This document shows, one piece after another, positions 1-16,280 of a stretch of DNA of 64,000 bases. The DNA lies in the NCBI GenBank assembly GCA_963932145.1, contig OZ010600.1, positions 50,146,877-50,210,876 on the forward strand, written 5' to 3'. The stretch comes from Acanthosepion lycidas. Taxonomy: Eukaryota; Mollusca; Cephalopoda; Sepiida; Sepiidae. The notes beneath the pieces were generated by a model. The model was not told the origin of the DNA. It saw only the letters and a program-made list of their open reading frames with translations, and ran no database searches. The position numbers and the translations under genes are program-made. Within the stretch, counting starts at the first letter, position 1. Each line of letters starts with the position of its first letter.

Positions 1-3000
1 ATTTACATTATACATCTAATAGCCCTATCCTGCCAGTAAGGCTTGTATTAATTCCAAAGCATTGACAATCTCTTTCTTTCTGATTTTCATTGTATTCCTA
101 TAGTAAGATCATTAGCAATGCATTTACATTATACATCTAATAGCCCTATCCTGCCAGTAAGGCTTGTATTAATTCCAAAGTATTGACAATCTCTTTCTTT
201 CTGATTTTCATTGTATTCCTATAGTAAGATCATTAGCAATGCATTTACATTATACATCTAATAGCCCTATCCTGCCAGTAAGGCTTGTATTAATTCCAAA
301 GCATTGACAATCTCTTTCTTTCTGATTTTCATTGCATTCCTATAGTAAGATCATTAGCAATGCATTTACATTATGCATCTAATAGCCCTCTCCTACCAGT
401 AAGGCTTGTATTAATTCCAGAGCATTAACAATCTCTTTCTTTCTGATTTTCATTGCATTCCTATAGTAAGATCATTAGCAATGCATTTACATTATACATC
501 TAATAGCCCTATCCTGCCAGTAAGGCTTGTATTAATTCCAAAGCATTAACAATCTCTTTCTTTCTGATTTTCATTGCATTTCTATATTAAGATCATTAGC
601 AATGCATTTACATTATACATCTAATAGCCCTATCCTGTCAGTAAGGCTTGTATTAATTCCAAAGCATTAACAATCTCTTTCTTTCTGATTTTCATTGCAT
701 TTCTATATTAAGATCATTAGCAATGCATTTACATTATACATCTAATAGCCCTATCCTGTCAGTAAGGCTTGTATTAATTCCAAAGCATTAACAATCTCTT
801 TCTTTCTGATTTTCATTGCATTCCTATAGTAAGATCATTAGCAATGCATTTACATTATACATCTAATAGCCCTATCCTGCCAGTAAGGCTTGTATTAATT
901 CCAAAGCATTAACAATCTCTTTCTTTCTGATTTTCATTGCATTTCTATATTAAGATCATTAGCAATGCATTTACATTATGCATCTAATAGCCCTATCCTG
1001 CCAGTAAGGCTTGTATTAATTCCAAAGCATTAACAATCTCTTTCTTTCTGATTTTCATTGCATTCCTATAGTAAGATCATTAGCAATGCATTTACATTAT
1101 ACATCTAATAGCCCTATCCTGCCAGTAAGTCTTGTATTAATTCCAAAGCATTAACAATCTCTTTCTTTCTGATTTTCATTGCATTTCTATATTAAGATCA
1201 TTAGCAATGCATTTACATTATGCATCTAATAGCCCTCTCCTACCAGTAAGGCTTGTATTAATTCCAGAGTATTAACAATCTCTTTCTTTCTGATTTTCAT
1301 TGCATTCCTATAGTAAGATCATTAGCAATGCATTTACATTATACATCTAATAGCTCTATCCTGCCAGTAAGGCTTGTATTAATTCCAAAGCATTAACAAT
1401 CTCTTTCTTTCTGATTTTCATTGCATTTCTATATTAAGATCATTAGCAATGCATTTACATTATATATCTAATAGCCCTATCCTGCCAGTAAGGCTTGTAT
1501 TAATTCCAAAGCATTAACAATCTCTTTCTTTCTGATTTTCATTGCATTCCTATAGTAAGATCATTAACAATGCATTTACATTATGCATCTAATAGCCCTC
1601 TCCTACCACTAAGGCTTGTATTAATTCCAGAGTATTAACAGTCTCTTTCTTTCTGATTTTCATTGCATTCCTATAGTAAGATCATTAGCAATGCATTTAC
1701 ATTATACATCTAATAGCCCTATCCTGCCAGTAAGGCTTGTATTAATTCCAAAGCATTAACAATCTCTTTCTTTCTGATTTTCATTGCATTTCTATATTAA
1801 GATCATTAGCAATGCATTTACATTATATATCTAATAGCCCTATCCTGTCAGTAAGGCTTGTATTAATTCCAAAGCATTAACAATCTCTTTCTTTCTGATT
1901 TTCATTGCATTCCTATAGTAAGATCATTAGCAATGCATTTACATTATGCATCTAATAGCCCTCTCCTACCAGTAAGGCTTGTATTAATTCCAGAGTATTA
2001 ACAATCTCTTTCTTTCTGATTTTCATTGCATTCCTATAGTAAGATCATTAGCAATGCATTTACATTATACATCTAATAGCCCTATCCTGCCAGTAAGGCT
2101 TGTATTAATTCCAAAGCATTAACAATCTCTTTCTTTCTGATTTTCATTGCATTTCTATATTAAGATCATTAGCAATGCATTTACATTATATATCTAATAG
2201 CCCTATCCTGCCAGTAAGGCTTGTATTAATTCCAAAGCATTAACAATCTCTTTCTTTCTGATTTTCATTGCATTCCTATAGTAAGATCATTAGCAATGCA
2301 TTTACATTATACATCTAATAGCCCTATCCTGCCAGTAAGGCTTGTATTAATTCCAAAGCATTAACAATCTCTTTCTTTCTGATTTTCATTGCATTTCTAT
2401 ATTAAGATCATTAGCAATGCATTTACATTATACATCTAATAGCCCTATCCTGCCAGTAAGGCTTGTATTAATTCCAAAGCATTAACAATCTCTTTCTTTC
2501 TGATTTTCATTGCATTTCTATATTAAGATCATTAGCAATGCATTTACATTATACATCTAATAGCCCTATCCTGTCAGTAAGGCTTGTATTAATTCCAAAG
2601 CATTAACAATCTCTTTCTTTCTGATTTTCATTGCATTTCTATATTAAGATCATTAGCAATGCATTTACATTATACATCTAATAGCCCTATCCTGCCAGTA
2701 AGGCTTGTATTAATTCCAAAGCATTAACAATCTCTTTCTTTCTGATTTTCATTGCATTCCTATAGTAAGATCATTAGCAATGCATTTACATTATACATCT
2801 AATAGCCCTATCCTGCCAGTAAGGCTTGTATTAATTCCAAAGCATTAACAATCTCTTTCTTTCTGATTTTCATTGCATTCCTATAGTAAGATCATTAGCA
2901 ATGCATTTACATTATATATCTAATAGCCCTATCCTGCCAGTAAGGCTTGTATTAATTCCAAAGCATTAACAATCTCTTTCTTTCTGATTTTCATTGCATT

Positions 3001-6000
3001 TCTATATTAAGATCATTAGCAATGCATTTACATTATACATCTAATAGCCCTATCCTGCCAGTAAGGCTTGTATTAATTCCAAAGCATTAACAATCTCTTT
3101 CTTTCTGATTTTCATTGCATTCCTATAGTAAGATCATTAGCAATGCATTTACATTATACATCTAATAGCCCTATCCTGCCAGTAAGGCTTGTATTAATTC
3201 CAAAGCATTAACAATCTCTTTCTTTCTGATTTTCATTGCATTCCTATAGTAAGATCATTAGCAATGCATTTACATTATATATCTAATAGCCCTATCCTGC
3301 CAGTAAGGCTTGTATTAATTCCAAAGCATTAACAATCTCTTTCTTTCTGATTTTCATTGCATTTCTATATTAAGATCATTAGCAATGCATTTACATTATA
3401 CATCTAATAGCCCTATCCTGCCAGTAAGGCTTGTATTAATTCCAAAGCATTAACAATCTCTTTCTTTCTGATTTTCATTGCATTCCTATAGTAAGATCAT
3501 TAGCAATGCATTTACATTATACATCTAATAGCCCTATCCTGCCAGTAAGGCTTGTATTAATACCAAAGCATTAACAATCTCTTTCTTTCTGATTTTCATT
3601 GCATTCCTATAGTAAGATCATTAGCAATGCATTTACATTATACATCTAATAGCCCTATCCTGCCAGTAAGGCTTGTATTAATTCCAAAGCATTAACAATC
3701 TCTTTCTTTCTGATTTTCATTGCATTTCTATATTAAGATCATTAGCAATGCATTTACATTATACATCTAATAGCCCTATCCTGCCAGTAAGGCTTGTATT
3801 AATTCCAAAGCATTAACAATCTCTTTCTTTCTGATTTTCATTGCATTCCTATAGTAAGATCATTAGCAATGCATTTACATTATACATCTAATAGCCCTAT
3901 CCTGCCAGTAAGGCTTGTATTAATTCCAAAGCATTAACAATCTCTTTCTTTCTGATTTTCATTGCATTTCTATATTAAGATCATTAGCAATGCATTTACA
4001 TTATGCATCTAATAGCCCTATCCTGCCAGTAAGGCTTGTATTAATTCCAAAGCATTAACAATCTCTTTCTTTCTGATTTTCATTGCATTCCTATAGTAAG
4101 ATCATTAGCAATGCATTTACATTATACATCTAATAGCCCTATCCTGCCAGTAAGGCTTGTATTAATTCCAAAGCATTAACAATCTCTTTCTTTCTGATTG
4201 TCATTGCATTTCTATATTAAGATCATTAGCAATGCATTTACATTATGCATCTAATAGCCCTCTCCTACCAGTAAGGCTTGTATTAATTCCAGAGTATTAA
4301 CAATCTCTTTCTTTCTGATTTTCATTGCATTCCTATAGTAAGATCATTAGCAATGCATTTACATTATACATCTAATAGCCCTATCCTGCCAGTAAGGCTT
4401 GTATTAATTCCAAAGCATTAACAATCTCTTTCTTTCTGATTTTCATTGCATTTCTATATTAAGATCATTAGCAATGCATTTACATTATATATCTAATAGC
4501 CCTATCCTGCCAGTAAGGCTTGTATTAATTCCAAAGCATTAACAATCTCTTTCTTTCTGATTTTCATTGCATTCCTATAGTAAGATCATTAGCAATGCAT
4601 TTACATTATGCATCTAATAGCCCTCTCCTACCAGTAAGGCTTGTATTAATTCCAGAGTATTAACAATCTCTTTCTTTCTGATTTTCATTGCATTCCTATA
4701 GTAAGATAATTAGCAATGCATTTACATTATACATCTAATAGCCCTATCCTGCCAGTAAGGCTTGTATTAATTCCAAAGCATTAACAATCTCTTTCTTTCT
4801 GATTTTCATTGCATTTCTATATTAAGATCATTAGCAATGCATTTACATTATATATCTAATAGCCCTATCCTGCCAGTAAGGCTTGTATTAATTCCAAAGC
4901 ATTAACAATCTCTTTCTTTCTGATTTTCATTGCATTCCTATAGTAAGATCATTAGCAATGCATTTACATTATGCATCTAATAGCCCTCTCCTACCAGTAA
5001 GGCTTGTATTAATTCCAGAGTATTAACAATCTCTTTCTTTCTGATTTTCATTGCATTCCTATAGTAAGATCATTAGCAATGCATTTACATTATACATCTA
5101 ATAGCCCTATCCTGCCAGTAAGGCTTGTATTAATTCCAAAGCATTAACAATCTCTTTCTTTCTGATTTTCATTGCATTTCTATATTAAGATCATTAGCAA
5201 TGCATTTACATTATATATCTAATAGCCCTATCCTGCCAGTAAGGCTTGTATTAATTCCAAAGCATTAACAATCTCTTTCTTTCTGATTTTCATTGCATTC
5301 CTATAGTAAGATCATTAGCAATGCATTTACATTATACATCTAATAGCCCTATCCTGCCAGTAAGGCTTGTATTAATTCCAAAGCATTAACAATCTCTTTC
5401 TTTCTGATTTTCATTGCATTCCTATAGTAAGATCATTAGCAATGCATTTACATTATACATCTAATAGCCCTATCCTGCCAGTAAGGCTTGTATTAATTCC
5501 AAAGCATTAACAATCTCTTTCTTTCTGATTTTCATTGCATTTCTATATTAAGATCATTAGCAATGCATTTACATTATACATCTAATAGCCCTATCCTGCC
5601 AGTAAGGCTTGTATTAATTCCAAAGCATTAACAATCTCTTTCTTTCTGATTTTCATTGCATTCCTATAGTAAGATCATTAGCAATGCATTTACATTATAC
5701 ATCTAATAGCCCTATCCTGCCAGTAAGGCTTGTATTAATTCCAAAGCATTAACAATTTCTTTCTTTCTGATTTTCATTGCATTTCTATATTAAGATCATT
5801 AGCAATGCATTTACATTATGCATCTAATAGCCCTATCCTGCCAGTAAGGCTTGTATTAATTCCAAAGCATTAACAATCTCTTTCTTTCTGATTTTCATTG
5901 CATTCCTATAGTAAGATCATTAGCAATGCATTTACATTATACATCTAATAGCCCTATCCTGACAGTAAGGCTTGTATTAATTCCAAAGCATTAACAATCT

Positions 6001-9000
6001 CTTTCTTTCTGATTTTCATTGCATTTCTATATTAAGATCATTAGCAATGCATTTACATTATGCATCTAATAGCCCTCTCCTACCAGTAAGGCTTGTATTA
6101 ATTCCAGAGCATTAACAATCTCTTTCTTTCTGATTTTCATTGCATTCCTATAGTAAGATCATTAGCAATGCATTTACATTATACATCTAATAGCCCTATC
6201 CTGCCAGTAAGGCTTGTATTAATTCCAAAGCATTAACAATCTCTTTCATTCTGATTTTCATTGCATTTCTATATTAAGATCATTAGCAATGCATTTACAT
6301 TATACATCTAATAGCCCTATCCTGTCAGTAAGGCTTGTATTAATTCCAAAGCATTAACAATCTCTTTCTTTCTGATTTTCATTGCATTTCTATATTAAGA
6401 TCATTAGCAATGCATTTACATTATACATCTAATAGCCCTATCCTGTCAGTAAGGCTTGTATTAATTCCAAAGCATTAACAATCTCTTTCTTTCTGATTTT
6501 CATTGCATTCCTATAGTAAGATCATTAGCAATGCATTTACATTATACATCTAATAGCCCTATCCTGCCAGTAAGGCTTGTATTAATTCCAAAGCATTAAC
6601 AATCTCTTTCTTTCTGATTTTCATTGCATTTCTATATTAAGATCATTAGCAATGCATTTACATTATACATCTAATAGCCCTATCCTGCCAGTAAGGCTTG
6701 TATTAATTCCAAAGCATTAACAATCTCTTTCTTTCTGATTTTCATTGCATTTCTATATTAAGATCATTAGCAATGCATATACATTATACATCTAATAGCC
6801 CTATCCTGTCAGTAAGGCTTGTATTAATTCCAAAGCATTAACAATCTCTTTCCTTCTGATTTTCATTGCATTTCTATATTAAGATCATTAGCAATGCATT
6901 TACATTATACATCTAATAGCCCTATCCTGCCAGTAAGTCTTGTATTAATTCCAAAGCATTAACAATCTCTTTCTTTCTGATTTTCATTGCATTCCTATAT
7001 TAAGATCATTAGCAATGCATTTACATTATACATCTAATAGCCCTATCCTGCCAGTAAGTCTTGTATTAATTCCAAAGCATTAACAATCTCTTTCTTTCTG
7101 ATTTTCATTGCATTCCTATATTAAGATCATTAGCAATGCATTTACATTATACATCTAATAGCCCTATCCTGCCAGTAAGTCTTGTATTAATTCCAAAGCA
7201 TTAACAATCTCTTTCTTTCTGATTTTCATTGCATTCCTATATTAAGATCATTAGCAATGCATTTACATTATACATCTAATAGCCCTATCCTGCCAGTAAG
7301 TCTTGTATTAATTCCAAAGCATTAACAATCTCTTTCTTTCTGATTTTCATTGCATTTCTATATTAAGATCATTAGCAATGCATTTACATTATACATCTAA
7401 TAGCCCTATCCTGCCAGTAAGTCTTGTATTAATTCCAAAGCATTAACAATCTCTTTCTTTCTGATTTTCATTGCATTTCTATATTAAGATCATTAGCAAT
7501 GCATTTACATTATACATCTAATAGCCCTATCCTGCCAGTAAGGCTTGTATTAATTCCAAAGCATTAACAATCTCTTTCTTTCTGATTTTCATTGCATTTC
7601 TATATTAAGATCATTAGCAATGCATTTACATTATACATCTAATAGCCCTATCCTGCCAGTAAGTCTTGTATTAATTCCAAAGCATTAACAATCTCTTTCT
7701 TTCTGATTTTCATTGCATTCCTATATTAAGATCATTAGCAATGCATTTACATTATACATCTAATAGCCCTATCCTGCCAGTAAGTCTTGTATTAATTCCA
7801 AAGCATTAACAATCTCTTTCTTTCTGATTTTCATTGCATTTCTATATTAAGATCATTAGCAATGCATTTACATTATACATCTAATAGCCCTATCCTGCCA
7901 GTAAGTCTTGTATTAATTCCAAAGCATTAACAATCTCTTTCTTTCTGATTTTCATTGCATTTCTATATTAAGATCATTAGCAATGCATTTACATTATACA
8001 TCTAATAGCCCTATCCTGCCAGTAAGTCTTGTATTAATTCCAAAGCATTAACAATCTCTTTCTTTCTGATTTTCATTGCATTTCTATATTAAGATCATTA
8101 GCAATGCATTTACATTATACATCTAATAGCCCTATCCTGCCAGTAAGGCTTGTGTTAATTCCAGAGCATTAACAATCTCTTTCTTTCTGATTTTCATTGC
8201 ATTTCTATATTAAGATCATTAGCAATGCATTTACATTATACATCTAATAGCCCTATCCTGCCAGTAAGGCTTGTATTAATTCCAAAGCATTGACAATCTC
8301 TTTCTTTCTGATTTTCATTGTATTCCTATAGTAAGATCATTAGCAATGCATTTACATTATACATCTAATAGCCCTATCCTGCCAGTAAGGCTTGTATTAA
8401 TTCCAAAGTATTGACAATCTCTTTCTTTCTGATTTTCATTGTATTCCTATAGTAAGATCATTAGCAATGCATTTACATTATACATCTAATAGCCCTATCC
8501 TGCCAGTAAGGCTTGTATTAATTCCAAAGCATTGACAATCTCTTTCTTTCTGATTTTCATTGCATTCCTATAGTAAGATCATTAGCAATGCATTTACATT
8601 ATGCATCTAATAGCCCTCTCCTACCAGTAAGGCTTGTATTAATTCCAGAGCATTAACAATCTCTTTCTTTCTGATTTTCATTGCATTCCTATAGTAAGAT
8701 CATTAGCAATGCATTTACATTATACATCTAATAGCCCTATCCTGCCAGTAAGGCTTGTATTAATTCCAAAGCATTAACAATCTCTTTCTTTCTGATTTTC
8801 ATTGCATTTCTATATTAAGATCATTAGCAATGCATTTACATTATACATCTAATAGCCCTATCCTGTCAGTAAGGCTTGTATTAATTCCAAAGCATTAACA
8901 ATCTCTTTCTTTCTGATTTTCATTGCATTTCTATATTAAGATCATTAGCAATGCATTTACATTATACATCTAATAGCCCTATCCTGTCAGTAAGGCTTGT

Positions 9001-12000
9001 ATTAATTCCAAAGCATTAACAATCTCTTTCTTTCTGATTTTCATTGCATTCCTATAGTAAGATCATTAGCAATGCATTTACATTATACATCTAATAGCCC
9101 TATCCTGCCAGTAAGGCTTGTATTAATTCCAAAGCATTAACAATCTCTTTCTTTCTGATTTTCATTGCATTTCTATATTAAGATCATTAGCAATGCATTT
9201 ACATTATACATCTAATAGCCCTATCCTGCCAGTAAGGCTTGTATTAATTCCAAAGCATTAACAATCTCTTTCTTTCTGATTTTCATTGCATTTCTATATT
9301 AAGATCATTAGCAATGCATTTACATTATACATCTAATAGCCCTATCCTGTCAGTAAGGCTTGTATTAATTCCAAAGCATTAACAATCTCTTTCTTTCTGA
9401 TTTTCATTGCATTTCTATATTAAGATCATTAGCAATGCATTTACATTATACATCTAATAGCCCTATCCTGCCAGTAAGTCTTGTATTAATTCCAAAGCAT
9501 TAACAATCTCTTTCTTTCTGATTTTCATTGCATTTCTATATTAAGATCATTAGCAATGCATTTACATTATACATCTAATAGCCCTATCCTGCCAGTAAGT
9601 CTTGTATTAATTCCAAAGCATTAACAATCTCTTTCTTTCTGATTTTCATTGCATTTCTATATTAAGATCATTAGCAATGCATTTACATTATACATCTAAT
9701 AGCCCTATCCTGCCAGTAAGGCTTGTGTTAATTCCAGAGCATTAACAATCTCTTTCTTTCTGATTTTCATTGCATTTCTATATTAAGATCATTAGCAATG
9801 CATTTACATTATACATCTAATAGCCCTATCCTGCCAGTAAGTCTTGTATTAATTCCAAAGCATTGACAATCTCTTTCTTTCTGATTTTCATTGTATTCCT
9901 ATAGTAAGATCATTAGCAATGCATTTACATTATACATCTAATAGCCCTATCCTGCCAGTAAGGCTTGTATTAATTCCAAAGCATTGACAATCTCTTTCTT
10001 TCTGATTTTCATTGTATTCCTATAGTAAGGTCATTAGCAATGCATTTACATTATACATCTAATAGCCCTATCCTGCCAGTAAGGCTTGTATTAATTCCAA
10101 AGCATTGACAATCTCTTTCTTTCTGATTTTCATTGCATTCCTATAGTAAGATCATTAGCAATGCATTTACATTATGCATCTAATAGCCCTCTCCTACCAG
10201 TAAGGCTTGTATTAATTCCAGAGCATTAACAATCTCTTTCTTTCTGATTTTCATTGCATTCCTATAGTAAGATCATTAGCAATGCATTTACATTATACAT
10301 CTAATAGCCCTATCCTGCCAGTAAGGCTTGTATTAATTCCAAAGCATTAACAATCTCTTTCTTTCTGATTTTCATTGCATTTCTATATTAAGATCATTAG
10401 CAATGCATTTACATTATACATCTAATAGCCCTATCCTGTCAGTAAGGCTTGTATTAATTCCAAAGCATTAACAATCTCTTTCTTTCTGATTTTCATTGCA
10501 TTTCTATATTAAGATCATTAGCAATGCATTTACATTATACATCTAATAGCCCTATCCTGTCAGTAAGGCTTGTATTAATTCCAAAGCATTAACAATCTCT
10601 TTCTTTCTGATTTTCATTGCATTCCTATAGTAAGATCATTAGCAATGCATTTACATTATACATCTAATAGCCCTATCCTGCCAGTAAGGCTTGTATTAAT
10701 TCCAAAGCATTAACAATCTCTTTCTTTCTGATTTTCATTGCATTTCTATATTAAGATCATTAGCAATGCATTTACATTATACATCTAATAGCCCTATCCT
10801 GCCAGTAAGGCTTGTATTAATTCCAAAGCATTAACAATCTCTTTCTTTCTGATTTTCATTGCATTTCTATATTAAGATCATTAGCAATGCATTTACATTA
10901 TACATCTAATAGCCCTATCCTGTCAGTAAGGCTTGTATTAATTCCAAAGCATTAACAATCTCTTTCTTTCTGATTTTCATTGCATTTCTATATTAAGATC
11001 ATTAGCAATGCATTTACATTATACATCTAATAGCCCTATCCTGTCAGTAAGGCTTGTATTAATTCCAAAGCATTAACAATCTCTTTCTTTCTGATTTTCA
11101 TTGCATTTCTATATTAAGATCATTAGGAATGCATTTACATTATACATCTAATAGCCCTATCCTGCCAGTAAGGCTTGTATTAATTCCAAAGCATTAACAA
11201 TCTCTTTCTTTCTGATTTTCATTGCATTTCTATATTAAGATCATTAGCAATGCATTTACATTATACATCTAATAGCCCTATCCTGCCAGTAAGTATTGTA
11301 TTAATTCCAAAGCATTAACAATCTCTTTCTTTCTGATTTTCATTGCATTCCTATATTAAGATCATTAGCAATGCATTTACATTATACATCTAATAGCCCT
11401 ATCCTGCCAGTAAGTCTTGTATTAATTCCAAAGCATTAACAATCTCTTTCTTTCTGATTTTCATTGCATTTCTATATTAAGATCATTAGCAATGCATTTA
11501 CATTATACATCTAATAGCCCTATCCTGCCAGTAAGTCTTGTATTAATTCCAAAGCATTAACAATCTCTTTCTTTCTGATTTTCATTGCATTTCTATATTA
11601 AGATCATTAGCAATGCATTTACATTATACATCTAATAGCCCTATCCTGCCAGTAAGGCTTGTATTAATTCCAAAGCATTAACAATCTCTTTCTTTCTGAT
11701 TTTCATTGTATTCCTATAGTAAGATCATTAGCAATGCATTTACATTATACATCTAATAGCCCTATCCTGCCAGTAAGGCTTGTATTAATTCCAAAGCATT
11801 GACAATCTCTTTCTTTCTGATTTTCATTGCATTCCTATAGTAAGATCATTAGCAATGCATTTACATTATACATCTAATAGCCCTATCCTGCCAGTAAGGC
11901 TTGTATTAATTCCAAAGCATTGACAATCTCTTTCTTTCTGATTTTCATTGTATTCCTATAGTAAGATCATTAGCAATGCATTTACATTATACATCTAATA

Positions 12001-12518
12001 GCCCTATCCTGCCAGTAAGGCTTGTATTAATTCCAAAGCATTAACAATCTCTTTCTTTCTGATTTTCATTGTATTCCTATAGTAAGATCATTAGCAATGC
12101 ATTTACATTATACATCTAATAGCCCTATCCTGCCAGTAAGGCTTGTATTAATTCCAAAGCATTAACAATCTCTTTCTTTCTGATTTTCATTGCATTTCTA
12201 TATTAAGATCATTAGCAATGCATTTACATTATACATCTAATAGCCCTATCCTGCCAGTAAGGCTTGTATTAATTCCAAAGCATTAACAATCTCTTTCTTT
12301 CTGATTTTCATTGCATTTCTATATTAAGATCATTAGCAATGCATTTACATTATACATCTAATAGCCCTATCCTGCCAGTAAGGCTTGTATTAATTCCAAA
12401 GCATTAACAATCTCTTTCTTTCTGATTTTCATTGCATTCCTATATTAAGATCATTAGCAATGCATTTACATTATACATCTAATGGCCCTATCCTGCCATT
12501 AGCAATGCATTTACATTG
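1..12518. repeat. 121-bp satellite array, first block (about 103 copies)
   Basis: A head-to-tail satellite whose unit begins ATTTACATTATACATCTAAT and recurs every 121 bp (starts at 1, 122, 243, 364). The unit is about 31% GC and the consensus has no CpG. Units differ at a few recurrent sites (TACATC/GCATC/TATATC, CCTATCC/CCTCTCC, CATTCCTATAG/CATTTCTATAT, AAGGCTTG/AAGTCTTG), so several subtypes are interleaved. There is no open frame. The array runs off the left window edge. On the right it ends by jumping from inside one unit (CCTATCCTGCCA) to the last part of another (TTAGCAATGCATTTACATT), then enters unique sequence. Confidence 0.97.
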
Positions 12519-13467
12519 TATTATTTTAACTGAATTTTTTTTTCATGGCATTCCAATTCTTGTTTTCTTTTTTAGATGTGAATTACTATGACTTTTTGGG
12601 AAATATATTGTACTTTCTCGGTACTTTAGCCCAGAGTACTCTTTCTCCTAGACTGGCTATCATCCATAGTTAGAATGCTCCTTCTACACTGTGATTAACT
12701 GGGTTTCTCAAGGGTTTTATTTTAACTCAGAATATAGATTTTACTTTACGCGCCGATGACCTTTCTCTTTGCGGTAATCGCACTCCTTGTCATTTTAGAA
12801 AACTGAAAAAAGAACTTCTAGTTGTCTCAGTAATTCACCTGCTTATCCCGACCAGAAATTAACCAAGAAGGAAGCCTCGTTAATCTAATATCAAAGCAAT
12901 ATCTGTCAACTTCGTATCAAAGACGTTTCATCTTGGGTTTTGTGGATTCCTAACATTTTCTAACAGAACTGACAACTCAGGCAGACAAACCGCTTTGTCT
13001 TGCACGCGACTAAAAGCCAAATTATGATTTCATAAAAGCGGAATTGATCTCAACGCTTGTATGTGATTTACTCGCGTCAACGGAGAACAGCGAATATATA
13101 TTTTAAGTACAATCTTAACGAAGATCATTTGTATTTTTTTTCAAATAAACCTCGCAAGATTTAGTCTTGAATTTACTTGCATCGGGCGTCAACGGAACCT
13201 GAGGTGTGATTTAGCGGAAAAAAATTAGACCTGCAATTGAAAAAGTATCAATTAATTTGCTCTTTAAGATTCGGGCGAGCATTAGCAAACTAGTTGTTTA
13301 CACAACCCGTAATTGCATTTAAAAAATATTTTACTCGTCCTAATCATTACGTGAATAGAGAGACGGCAAATTTAATTTTCAGGTGAAAAATTCAAATAAT
13401 AATGGATTCATTTTAGTGACGGTTGCAGCTGCAGCCGGCATTAGTATGCACTATTTTAACATTAGTA
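12519..13467. other. Array flank, first copy, no gene seen
   Basis: Non-tandem sequence with no open frame worth calling. It is repeated at 27,711-28,654 with only scattered differences. Near 12,640-12,665 a short stretch (TTTCTCCTAGACTGG) matches the body of the SINE-like repeat at 52,210-52,448, so part of it may be an old SINE piece. Otherwise I recognise nothing. Confidence 0.7.
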
Positions 13468-14552
13468 TTTTGACCTTTTCCTCATCGCAGTCCACATTTT
13501 GACATCTAAGATACACATTTAATCCTTTTCTTATCGCTGACCATAGTTGAATCAGACTTAAGGCTCCGTTTTAGTAATTTTCATATCATAACCACAGCTA
13601 AACCATAGCTACGGTCCGGTATTTGGTCATTTTGTATCGCTGATCACAGCTAAATTAGTCCTCAAGATCAGTTTTGGTCATTTTCTTAACTGTAACAACA
13701 GCAAAACTGCACCCCGAGTAGACTTTACTAATTTTTTATCGCGATCCACAGCTAAAGTACACCGCATGACTCGTTTTAGTCATTTACGTTTCTTCTGATA
13801 ACGATTAAACAACATCTCGGGCCCTGTTTTGGTCATTTGTTTTCGCTGACCACGGTTAACCCATACCTCGGGTCCTGTTTTGGTCATTTTGTCTTCGTTG
13901 ACCTGGGCTAAACCACACCTTGGGTCATGTTTTGATTATTTTGTTTTCGCTGACCACGGCTAAACCATACCTCAGGCTCCGTTTTGGTAATTTTGTTTTC
14001 GCTGACCACGGCTAAACCATACCTCAGGCTCCGTTTTGGTAATTTTGTTTTCGCTGACCACGACTAAACCATACCTCGGGTTCCGTTTTGGTTATTTTGT
14101 TTTCGCTGACCACGGCTAAACCATACCTCAGGTTCCGTTTTGGTTATTTTGTTTTCGCTGACCACGGCTAAACCATACCTCAGGCTCTGTTTTGGTCATT
14201 TTTTTTTTCTGACTACGGCTAAACAATATCTCAGGCTCCGTTTTGGTCATTGTTTTCGCTGACCACCGCTAAATCACAACTCAGGTTCCTTTTTGGTCAT
14301 TTTGTTTTCGCTGACCACCGCTAAATCACAACTCAGGTTCCTTTTTGGTCATTTTGTTTTCGCTGACCACGGCTAAATCACACCTCAGGTTCCGTTTTGG
14401 CCATTTTGTTTTCGCTGACCACGGCTAAACAATATCTCAGGCTCCGTTTTGATCATTTTTTTCGCTGACCACCGCTAAATCACACCTCAGGTTGCTTTTT
14501 GGTCATTTTGTTTTCGCTGACCACGGCTAAACAATATCTCAGGCTCCGTTTT
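13468..14552. repeat. 52-bp minisatellite, first copy
   Basis: About 20 head-to-tail units of roughly 52 bp built around TTTTGGTCATTTTG, TTTTCGCTGACCACGGC and TAAACCATACCTCAGGCTCC. The left third is badly degraded and the centre and right are much more uniform, the usual sign of an array that is homogenised in the middle and decays at one edge. The matching array at 28,655-29,893 has a different number and order of unit variants. Confidence 0.93.
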
Positions 14553-14663
14553 AGTTGTTTCTTATGATAGTCATTTTTTATTGATATCACAATAAACATT
14601 ATTGAAGGTCAAGGAAATGGATTATCAGTGATCCAGAATTCCGGCTAGCGATACTGCAAGAAA

Positions 14664-14665
<2 letters not shown>

Positions 14666-14735
<70 letters not shown>

Positions 14736-14742
14736 AAAGAAA

Positions 14743-14814
<72 letters not shown>
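14666..14814. repeat. Paired (TA)n arrays with AAAGAAAAG spacer
   Basis: Two long TA runs (14,666-14,730 and 14,745-14,814) separated by a short A/G spacer. The frames through them that read IYIYIY are translation artefacts. The second flank copy has the same pair at 30,007-30,123 with different lengths. Confidence 0.97.
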
Positions 14815-15704
<890 letters not shown>

Positions 15705-15817
15705 ATTTATGCTCTACTTTCCTATCGAGCACTATTTTTTAAAAATAATTACAAAAATACTAAGGAACTTTGGATTATTTACCAAACCAGTTTCTTTCCT
15801 ATTTTCTACAATATTTT

Positions 15818-15874
<57 letters not shown>

Positions 15875-16080
15875 TATTTCTGAAAGACCAATTAAAATGC
15901 TCCTCACAGCACAAAAACAAAAAAGAAATAATTATAATACAAATATACTGGAAGAATTATTTTTCTTTTTTCATAAAAAAAATGGCACCTTGACCACGAA
16001 CGACTGCATAAATATTTCCGCCAGGGGATTTTGGAAATAGACGTTTTGTCGCCACAGACTTCTCAGAACCAAAATCCAAC
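15705..16080. other. Right part of flank, first copy, cut by gap
   Basis: Unique sequence with a (TA)n run at 15,823-15,875, ending at the N gap in the middle of sequence that continues at 31,380 in the second copy. The first 50 bases (TATCGAGCACT region) resemble the complement of 53,228-53,275, so they belong to a dispersed repeat. Confidence 0.75.
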
Positions 16081-16280
16081 NNNNNNNNNNNNNNNNNNNN
16101 NNNNNNNNNNNNNNNNNNNNNNNNNNNNNNNNNNNNNNNNNNNNNNNNNNNNNNNNNNNNNNNNNNNNNNNNNNNNNNNNNNNNNNNNNNNNNNNNNNNN
16201 NNNNNNNNNNNNNNNNNNNNNNNNNNNNNNNNNNNNNNNNNNNNNNNNNNNNNNNNNNNNNNNNNNNNNNNNNNNNNNNN
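16081..16280. other. Assembly gap of 200 N
   Basis: Exactly 200 N. A round number like this is normally a scaffolding placeholder, so the true distance is unknown. The left side stops inside the duplicated flank and the right side starts inside the 121-bp satellite. Confidence 0.98.

Noticed and set aside
1-12518. CRISPR array
   Set aside because: Regular 121-bp repetition has no short repeat/unique spacer structure; whole units are near-identical, so it is a eukaryotic satellite.
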